Shown in pieces: positions 60,001 through 64,000 of a stretch of DNA of 64,000 nt. The position numbers and the translations under genes were made by a program. Position 1 is the first letter of the stretch; each line of letters starts with the position of its first letter. The notes beneath the pieces were generated by a model. That model was given only the letters and a program-made list of their open reading frames with translations, was not told the DNA's origin and ran no database searches. This stretch comes from Pseudomonas khavaziana (GTDB taxonomy: Bacteria > Pseudomonadota > Gammaproteobacteria > Pseudomonadales > Pseudomonadaceae). The stretch spans positions 124,001 to 188,000 of the forward strand of contig NZ_JAHSTT010000011.1 of the NCBI RefSeq assembly GCF_019145205.1. Direction: 5' to 3'.

Positions 60001-62437
60001 CAATGGCGTTGCCGATGCCGAAGGCCGCGCTGTTATCCAGGGTGGCTGCTCCGCCGACCGTCAACGCACCACTGCCCAGGCCATTGGCATCGCCCAGGGT
60101 CAGGGTGCCGGCATTCAGGGTAGTACCGCCGCTGAAGCTGTTGTTGCCATTGAGGGTAAGGTTGGCCCCGCCCTCCTTGACCAGTGCACCGGTGCCGCTG
60201 ACGACGCCGCCCAACGTCAGCCCATTGCTGCCGCCCACACTCAGCCCCGCATTGAGGGCTATGTTGTTGCCCAGGCTGACGCTTGCATTGCTGTCCAGGG
60301 TCGCCGCACCGCCGACGGTCAGGTTGCCAAGGCCCAGGGCCGAGTTGCTGCCGGCGATCAGGCTACCGGCATTCAAGGTGGTGCCACCGAGGAAGCCATT
60401 GGCGCCGTTGAGAATCAGGTTGGCCGCGCCATCCTTGGTCAGGCTGCCGGCGCCATTGATCACCCCGCCCAGGGTCAGGTCGGCCGTGCCGCCAATGCCC
60501 AGGTTGCCCGCCAGGTTGACTGCATTGGCCAGGGTGACCGCAGTGCTGGCATCCAGGGTGGTGCCCGCCGCAGCATTCAATGCTCCGCTGCCCAGCGCAG
60601 TAGCGGAACCCAGCACCAGCCCACCGGCATTCAGCGCGGTAGTCCCGGTACGGGTGTTGTTGCCGGTCAGGGTCAACAGGCTTGCACCGGTTTTGATCAA
60701 GCTGCCGGCGCCGGACATCACGCCGCCCAGGGTCAGCGGGTTGGTGCCGGTCAGCGTCAGATTCGCGCCCAGGTTCACATTATTGGTGAGTAACGACGCG
60801 CCGCCAGCGTCCAGGTTGGCAGCGCCGGTCACACTCAATCCACCGCTGCCCAGCGCAGTGTTACTGCCCAGCACCAGGGTGCCGGCGTCCAGGCTGGTGG
60901 TGCCGCTGTAGCCGCTGTTGTCGCCGTTGAGGGTCAGGCTGCCCGTGCCGCTATGGATGATGCCACTGGCGCCGGACACCGCACCGCCCAAGGTCAGTGC
61001 GCCAGCCACGTCGGTGGTCAGGTTGCCGTTCAGGGCCAGTGTGTTGCCCAGGTTGATGGTACCCGGGGCCTGCAAGGTGGTGGCCGCGCTGACGGTCACC
61101 GCGCCAGTGCTCAACGCCAGGTCATTGCCCAGTTGCACCGAGCCGCCGCCCAGGGTCGTCGCGCCGGTGTAGGTATTGGCACCGCTGAGGATCAGTTGGC
61201 CGCTGCCGGCCTTGGTCAAGCCACCGATTCCCGAGAGCACACCGCTCAAGGTCAGCCCAGTCGAGGCACCCTGCACTGTCAACCCGCCAGTGCCCAGGGT
61301 CAGCAAGTTGCTCAGGGTCAGGCCATTGCCGGTGGCCTCGATGGTCCCGCCGTTGACGGTCAGCACACCGCTGCCGAACGTGGCGTTGTTATTGAATTGC
61401 GAAAGGCCGCCATTGAGCGTGGTGCTGCCGCTGACCAGTGGCCCTTGCAAAGTCCAGGTACCGCTGTTGATGGTCAGGTTGTTGAAGTTGACATAATTGG
61501 CGCTCGACGCCATGCCGGTGCCGGTAATACCACCGCCAGCGCCGAGGGTGTTCTGCAGGATCAAGGTGTTGCTGCCCAGGGCGCCGCCATCCACCTGGCC
61601 GGTGGGTGCGAATGTGAGATTCACCCCGATCAGGCCGCCGAGGCTCAGGCCGATACCACCGCCGGCCGTCACGCTCGAACCGGTAACGGCGGTGAAGGTG
61701 TTGGTACTGGCGGCCCCCATCGATACACCGCCGGAGAGGGTGCCAGTGTTGAGGAAGGTGTTGCCGGTGGCAGAACTTTCGAAGGCTACGCGCCCGGTCA
61801 GGGTGCCGTTGTTGGTCATGTTGACTTGCCCGCCGCCTTGCACCGCCACTACCGGCGTGTCGGAGGTGAACAGGCTCAAGCCAAGCAAGGACGAAGAACC
61901 GATGGTGCCGTTGTTGACGATCGTGGTAACACCGCCTGCGCCGTTGGTGGCGTTCAGGGCCATGCCATCGAGCGAAGCCAGGTCAAGCCCGAGCAGCGCA
62001 CCGGTGCCGCGCATGATTCCGCTGGCGGTGTTGGTGATGTTCAACGCACTGGCGGCCGTATTGCCGATCACCACGCCACCACTCAGCACTGAAACCAACC
62101 CGAGTAGTGCCGGGTCAATGGTGCCGGAGTTGTTCAACGTCGCGTTATTGCCAGTCAGGGTCAACGCTTTACCGCCCAGAGTCGCGTTGAGTTGCGCGCC
62201 GGCGTTGACGTTGAGCGTGAGGTTGTTGACTGCACTGCTGAAGGTGTTGAGGAACAGCGGCAATGACGGCACGCCGGTACAGGTAACCGTCGCGCCGGGC
62301 GTAGGGCTCGCTGGCGTACAGGCGGCAAGCACTTCAGGACTCGCCGAGCCCATCACCAGCCCCGCCACCCCCAGGCGGATGGCAAGAGCGAGCGCAGAAA
62401 TACGAGGTGAAACGGCAGCCGCAAGTCTTCTATCCAC
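51047..62437 (-). CDS. Giant autotransporter adhesin with PATR beta-repeats
   Basis: 3796-aa type V secreted protein. Extended signal peptide to about residue 39 (LAA). The passenger (about 40-3500) is made of short repeats of the passenger-associated transport type, e.g. GGTTLNAGTLTLG..ALGSGALTVGG and LTKNGAANLTLNGANTYSGG, forming a long beta-helix. Every 520-730 residues a longer unit recurs (FWDG, GTWTAG..NW, FAVFQGAAGTVTVDG, FVTDGYNL), at about residues 1100, 1825, 2550 and 3070. The C-terminal autotransporter barrel (about 3525-3796) starts at MVGWMRVLGTWG and ends SFSLGF. No protease or RGD motif was seen. The GTG start at 62437 has AAGGAG 6 nt upstream. Role inferred: surface adhesion or aggregation. 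Confidence 0.92.
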   Translation of the reverse strand: MDRRLAAAVSPRISALALAIRLGVAGLVMGSASPEVLAACTPASPTPGATVTCTGVPSLPLFLNTFSSAVNNLTLNVNAGAQLNATLGGKALTLTGNNATLNNSGTIDPALLGLVSVLSGGVVIGNTAASALNITNTASGIMRGTGALLGLDLASLDGMALNATNGAGGVTTIVNNGTIGSSSLLGLSLFTSDTPVVAVQGGGQVNMTNNGTLTGRVAFESSATGNTFLNTGTLSGGVSMGAASTNTFTAVTGSSVTAGGGIGLSLGGLIGVNLTFAPTGQVDGGALGSNTLILQNTLGAGGGITGTGMASSANYVNFNNLTINSGTWTLQGPLVSGSTTLNGGLSQFNNNATFGSGVLTVNGGTIEATGNGLTLSNLLTLGTGGLTVQGASTGLTLSGVLSGIGGLTKAGSGQLILSGANTYTGATTLGGGSVQLGNDLALSTGAVTVSAATTLQAPGTINLGNTLALNGNLTTDVAGALTLGGAVSGASGIIHSGTGSLTLNGDNSGYSGTTSLDAGTLVLGSNTALGSGGLSVTGAANLDAGGASLLTNNVNLGANLTLTGTNPLTLGGVMSGAGSLIKTGASLLTLTGNNTRTGTTALNAGGLVLGSATALGSGALNAAAGTTLDASTAVTLANAVNLAGNLGIGGTADLTLGGVINGAGSLTKDGAANLILNGANGFLGGTTLNAGSLIAGSNSALGLGNLTVGGAATLDSNASVSLGNNIALNAGLSVGGSNGLTLGGVVSGTGALVKEGGANLTLNGNNSFSGGTTLNAGTLTLGDANGLGSGALTVGGAATLDNSAAFGIGNAIALNADLSIAGNNDLALNGVISGAGALIKNGLADLALSGSNTFTGAVDILSGSVTLLSADALAGSTGANVAAGAALNLNVDSSLAGLSGTGDVAVGGGFNLSVGGLGTSSTFDGSLSGTGGLIKVGTGTLDLTGISGITGNTTINAGTLNLSGSLGSAVVDVNSGGTLTGSGSLLGAVNINSGGHLALGSGTTLSAGSLNMSAGANMDVALGAPSLTSLLNVGGNVNLAGNLNVSDAGGFGAGVYRLINYTGGLSGALNVNSVPLGYGLGDLLVQTAISNQINLVVSAPNIRFWDGSNNVANGSVDGGSGTWTAGGTNWTSADGILNQTWGGGFAVFQGAAGTVSVDGAQAMTGMQFVTDGYNLVNGTGGQLSTGSGNFAVRVDPLATATIGVDITGAGVLDKLDTGTLVLNGANSYTGGTLLNGGTLVVGGNSALGTGTLTAAAGTTLDSNTAATLGNAIILNGNLNLAGSNALTLNGVIGGAGGLIKNGAASVTLGGSNTFLGPVALNAGGLVLAANTALGSGTLNGAGGTTLDASTALTVNNAINLAGNLGIGGTADLALAGAINGAGSLTKEGAANLTLAGANAFLGGTTLNAGTLTLGNATALGLGDLTVGGAATLDNNTALTVGNNAVLNAALTVAGSNDLTLGGLLSGTGLLVKDGAANLTLNGINTYQGGTSLNAGTLTLGTAAALGTGALTVGGAATLGNTTPLVLANAVNLNANLSVGGGNNNLTLAGVLAGSGSLIKSGTADLSVTGNNSFSGLFDVQSGSLTTLGNGALGVGAGVNLASGTSLNLGGSASLGALTGTGLATVGAGNTLSVGANNLDSAFDGVLAGLGNFAKDGSGALTLGGLSALTGDTLVNAGSLLVNGSLASANVSVGSGATLGGTGTLLGNVTIADGGHLAVNSGTTLTTGSLLLNANSNLDAGLGAPSTGGTALVQVNGNLTLDGTLNVSDIGGFGAGIYRLIDYTGGLTNNGLLLGSLPVNIPASDLDLQTAIGNQINLLVNGSTNVQFWDGSQTSGNGAIEGGSGTWSAGAGNWTGVNGAFDTAWTPNSFAVFQGTAGTVTVDGAQAVTGLQFVTDGYNLAGGTAGALTLFNGVGGNTAVRVDPGVTATLGVTLNGGGTLAKLDTGTLVLNGANSYTGGTALNGGTLIVGNDSALGSGLLATANGTTLDSNAAVSLANAVDVNGTLTVGGSNALTLAGSVAGTGSLIKNGIASLTLSGNNTYAGATALNAGGLILASNSALGSGTLNAAAGTTLDSSTLVALANTVSLAGNLGILGSADLSLNGLISGVGSLTKSGAGNLTLNGANAYLGGTQLNAGSLTLGNASALGSGALAVNGAATLDTSTALALANNTSLNAALTVGGSNDLSLDGIVDGAGSLTKTGGANLTLNGANTYSGGTAFNAGTLTLGNAAALGSGALTVGGAASLANSAPLVLANAVNLNGDLTVAGNNNLTLAGVLAGNAALIKNGAADLLLTGNNSFSGPLTVAAGSVTTLGNGALGTTSGVTVGTGASLNLGGNASLNSLAGNGVVQVAGGSTLAVGGSNLDNTFGGSLGGAGSLDKNGSGVLNLTGTNGITGAANVNGGTLNVTGLLASGTVAVNNGATLVGSGALAGAVTVADGGHIGLNAGSTLSVGSLILGGDANLDVGLGTPVLGGGSGLLNVGGDLTLDGNLNVTDIGGFGSGVYNLINYGGALTDNGLTLGTLPGSVIPGDLQVQTAINNKVNLLVTAPNTTVQFWDGNSLIGNGAIDGGNGTWTAGTTNWTNVDGTLNQNWNNSFAVFQGAAGTVTVDGTQNLTGMQFVTDGYNLASGAAGVLNLVNGGTGNTAVRVDPNVTATLGVTLNGAGTLAKLDSGTLVLNGANGYTGGTALNGGTLVVGNNSALGSGALTAAAGTTLDSNAAVTLANAAVLNGALAVGGSNALTLNGDISGSGSLVKNGAATLALNGTNSYSGGTGLNAGQLVLGNNDALGSGALTVGGAAQLDGGTDLQLANAINLGGPLSLTGSHDLALNGVVSGSGSLVKNGSGALLLTAANTYSGGTTLSGGTTTGSTNSLQGAIVNNAALTFEQATDGTYTGNLTGTGVLNKTGTGALLLTDNNTFTGTTNVNTGSLLVNGTLNSAAVQVASGATLGGSGTLGGAVNMADGSVLKAGAATPLSVGALALSSGTTLDFALGAPGASSTAVNVAGNLTLDGTLNVSDAGGFGLGVYQLFRYGGNLTDNGVTFGTLPVALGNVSLQTALANQLNLVVQTTPGQIQFWNGGTTNPDGSIDGGSGTWGPGTNWTDPTGTQGQASTNQFAVFGGQGGTVTVVGNQGFTGLQFLDAGYTLAAGEGGSLSPTNAADGSLAAVRVNSGVTTQIDAPLVGAGGINKLDSGTLLLTGANTYTGGTTVSGGTLAGTTTSLRGRILNNARLLFVQRTNGQFSGILSGTGALVKQGAGALLLTGNQPFSGTVAVDEGVLQVGNAANPGAVLGGQVSVASGAGLTGNGSVGSLVNNGSVTPDGGKLSVAGNFTNASTGALNLVITPSTTGSLAVGGTANLGGTLNVINLAPYAGATNYTLLTAGAVNGTFATTNLENLAFLNTALNYSPTQVALAVSRNDVSYASVAATGNQRGVAAALGSGAAVGGAAVQNALLNADVAGARAAFDSLSGEIHASTASAMLEDSRYVRDAVNERLRQPGCYREDDPRNALAPSENRLTSAGCHGEMVGWMRVLGTWGHLGGDSNTAKLDRNLSGFLLGTDKQVDDAWRVGVAAGYTRSDLDAKRRNSSADVDSYHLMAYTAYQQEAFAARMGVAYSWHDIESKRNVAVGGEGQRLKADYKARSAQVFGEVGYTIQTASVALEPFAGLAYVNYDSDTIKEKGGSAALRGDADQDITYSTLGVRIGQTITLGNGSKITPRGSIGWRHAFGDTKPDADLSFINGGGSFSTQGVPIAKDSAVVEAGLDYQISQNGKLGLGYSGQLSRNDKDHAVTVSFSLGF

Positions 62438-62767
62438 GTTCTACTCCTTGTGGTCCAAGCGTTTCGTCCATGAATGCGTGAAAACCCTGGGTTAACGTTG
62501 CACACGCATCGAATTCGAAATACCTGACCGTGGTGACTACTGATCCAGTTTTCGAAACGTTAGTAGAGCTATCCAAAAGTCATTGAATTAAATGGTATTA
62601 ATACTTTCGTAAACCCCGGCGTAAGAACAGGCTGACAGCCAGCAACCATTGGCTGTCGCGACAGAAATACAAGTTTCAAAATGTGAAAACGAGTTTTAAT
62701 AGCGTCCTGCTTCCGTCCCCCCGTAGGGGCAGTCAGCTGTTGATCCAAGTAAACAATGGAGTTCGCA
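62438..62767. other. 330-bp divergent promoter region between adhesin and antiporter
   Basis: AT-rich stretches near 62580-62610 and 62670-62700 could hold promoters for both genes. Contains one clear inverted repeat, listed separately, and a CCCC..GGGG hairpin near 62718-62729. Nothing else recognised. Confidence 0.6.
62634..62657. promoter_or_regulatory. 8-bp inverted repeat, possible operator
   Basis: GACAGCCA (62634-62641) and TGGCTGTC (62650-62657), perfect arms with an 8-nt spacer, about 110 nt upstream of the antiporter and 200 nt upstream of the adhesin. The regulator is unknown. Confidence 0.4.
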
Positions 62768-64000
62768 ATGCCCCATGAAGGCAACCTGTTACAAGCGGCC
62801 GTGGTGTTCCTGTTCGCCGCCGTACTGACCGTGCCCCTGGCCAAGCGCCTGCAACTGGGCGCGGTGCTTGGCTATCTGTTCGCCGGTGTGATCATCGGGC
62901 CCTCGGTGCTGGGTCTGATCGGCAACCCGCAAAGCGTGGCGCAGTTTTCGGAACTGGGCGTGGTGTTATTGCTGTTCATCATCGGCCTGGAGCTGTCGCC
63001 CAAGCGCCTATGGGTAATGCGCAAGGCGGTGTTCGGCGTCGGCCTCGCCCAGGTGCTGCTCACCGGGGTGGTCATGGGCGCAGTGGCGTTGTGGCTGTTT
63101 GGCCAGTCGCTGAACAGCGCCATCGTGCTGGGCCTGGGCCTGGCGCTGTCGTCCACCGCCTTTGGCCTGCAAAGCCTGGCCGAGCGCAAGGAACTCAACC
63201 AACCCCACGGGCGCCTGGCCTTTGCCATCTTGCTGTTCCAGGACATCGCCGCCATCCCGCTGATTGCCCTGGTGCCGTTGCTGGCCGGCAGCGATCATCC
63301 GACCACCGAGGCCCAGGGCCTGCAACACGTGTTGCAAGTGCTGGGCAGTATCGCCGTGGTGATCATCGGCGGGCGCTACCTGCTGCGCCCGGTGTTTCGC
63401 ATCGTCGCCAAGACCGGCCTGCGCGAAGTGTCCACCGCCACCGCGCTGCTGGTGGTGATCGGTACCGCATGGCTGATGGAGTTGGTCGGCGTATCCATGG
63501 CCCTGGGGGCCTTCCTCGCCGGCCTGCTGTTGGCGGACTCGGAATACCGCCACGAACTGGAGTCCCAGATCGAGCCCTTCAAGGGCCTGCTGCTGGGGCT
63601 GTTTTTTATCAGCGTGGGCATGGGCGCCAACCTCAGCCTGCTGTTCAGCACGCCGCTGGTGGTGATCGGCCTGACCTTGCTGTTGATCGGTCTGAAACTG
63701 CCCCTGCTGTATGCCGTGGGGCGAATGGTGGGCGACCTCAATCGCGAAAGCGCCTTGCGCCTCGGTGTGGTGCTGGCGGCGGGCGGTGAGTTTGCCTTCG
63801 TGGTGTTCAAGATCGGCCGCGACCAGGGCTTGTTCGAACCGCACCTCTACGACGTGCTGGTGCTGACCATCACCCTGTCAATGGCGGTAACCCCGCTGTT
63901 GCTGCTGGTGTGCCCGAAGCTGTTCAAGCCCAAGGTCAAGCCGGTGGAAGTGCCGGAGGAATATCGCGCTATCGAGAGCGACGCCCCCCGTGTGGTCATC
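62768..64000 (+). CDS. CPA2-family K+/H+ antiporter, KefB/KefC type (partial, 3' end outside window)
   Basis: The 411 visible codons encode the membrane domain of a monovalent cation:proton antiporter-2. It starts MPHEGNLLQAAVVFLFAAVL at 62768, with GGAG 6 nt upstream. Family motifs: GAVLGYLFAGVIIGPSVLGL, ELGVVLLLFIIGLELSPKRLW, AILLFQDIAAIPLIALVPLLAG, LGAFLAGLLLADSEYRHELESQIEPFKGLLLGLFFISVGM. The regulatory TrkA-N (RCK) domain expected after residue about 410 lies beyond the window. By family, a glutathione- or nucleotide-gated K+ efflux system protecting against electrophiles. KefB versus KefC cannot be decided from the visible part. Confidence 0.9.
   Translation, partial: MPHEGNLLQAAVVFLFAAVLTVPLAKRLQLGAVLGYLFAGVIIGPSVLGLIGNPQSVAQFSELGVVLLLFIIGLELSPKRLWVMRKAVFGVGLAQVLLTGVVMGAVALWLFGQSLNSAIVLGLGLALSSTAFGLQSLAERKELNQPHGRLAFAILLFQDIAAIPLIALVPLLAGSDHPTTEAQGLQHVLQVLGSIAVVIIGGRYLLRPVFRIVAKTGLREVSTATALLVVIGTAWLMELVGVSMALGAFLAGLLLADSEYRHELESQIEPFKGLLLGLFFISVGMGANLSLLFSTPLVVIGLTLLLIGLKLPLLYAVGRMVGDLNRESALRLGVVLAAGGEFAFVVFKIGRDQGLFEPHLYDVLVLTITLSMAVTPLLLLVCPKLFKPKVKPVEVPEEYRAIESDAPRVVI

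Noticed and set aside
56783..60793. 1336-codon plus-strand frame opposite the adhesin
   Set aside because: Arises from the repeat structure and codon bias of the adhesin. It has no recognisable start context or fold, and neighbouring antisense frames (51269-53497, 59259-60911) show the same artefact.

Overview
The window reads as chromosome of a fluorescent Pseudomonas of the P. fluorescens group. The reasons are a pyoverdine-type peptide synthetase locus, high GC with strong third-position bias, REP/REPIN palindromes of the 'GGGAGC..GCTTGC' type, an NrtR-controlled NAD salvage operon and a Tsx/purine-nucleoside pair. No tRNA, rRNA, CRISPR array, prophage or insertion sequence was seen.

Layout. 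(1) 1-19.8 kb, minus strand: two collinear pyoverdine side-chain NRPS genes. The first (pvdI type, 4677 aa) has modules C-A-T-E, C-A-T, C-A-T, C-A-T. The second (pvdJ type) starts 3 nt after it and runs off the left edge. The adenylation codes read Ser(+E)-Lys-Gly-X then Lys-X, where X is a basic residue and most likely hydroxyornithine. A PvdS-like box precedes pvdI. (2) 20-24.9 kb: an MFS exporter and a divergent TetR regulator with two matched operators, a MATE exporter, a DUF2239 protein and an IclR regulator. (3) 25-31.5 kb: an operon of an ABC importer and a three-subunit HcnABC-like flavin/iron-sulfur dehydrogenase, probably for uptake and oxidation of an amine or amino-acid-like compound. 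(4) 31.6-35.2 kb: pncA-pncB-nadE with divergent nrtR. (5) 35.2-38.4 kb: a polyol dehydrogenase, a polyol-binding protein without its permease genes, and an AraC regulator. (6) 38.5-40.6 kb: tsx and a purine nucleoside permease-family gene behind a PurR/LacI-type palindrome. (7) 40.6-41.5 kb: a concentric repeat island, two inverted ~178-bp repeats around a REPIN. (8) 41.5-49.7 kb: an oxidoreductase, XapX, AraC, a metallothionein (56 aa), a pair of small DMT-type transporters, LysR, a Phd/VapC toxin-antitoxin pair, MntH and an alpha/beta hydrolase with a YaaW-like tail. (9) 50.0-50.8 kb: a second composite REPIN and a RelE/HigB-HigA pair. (10) 51.0-62.4 kb: a 3796-aa autotransporter adhesin built of hundreds of short beta repeats and four long super-repeats. 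(11) the start of a KefB/KefC-type antiporter, cut by the right edge.

The most notable observations are: the concentric inverted-repeat island, whose two halves fold into the same three-way junction with compensatory base changes; two adenylation domains in adjacent synthetases that are about 98% identical except for one 97-bp patch; and the four-fold super-repeat of the giant adhesin.
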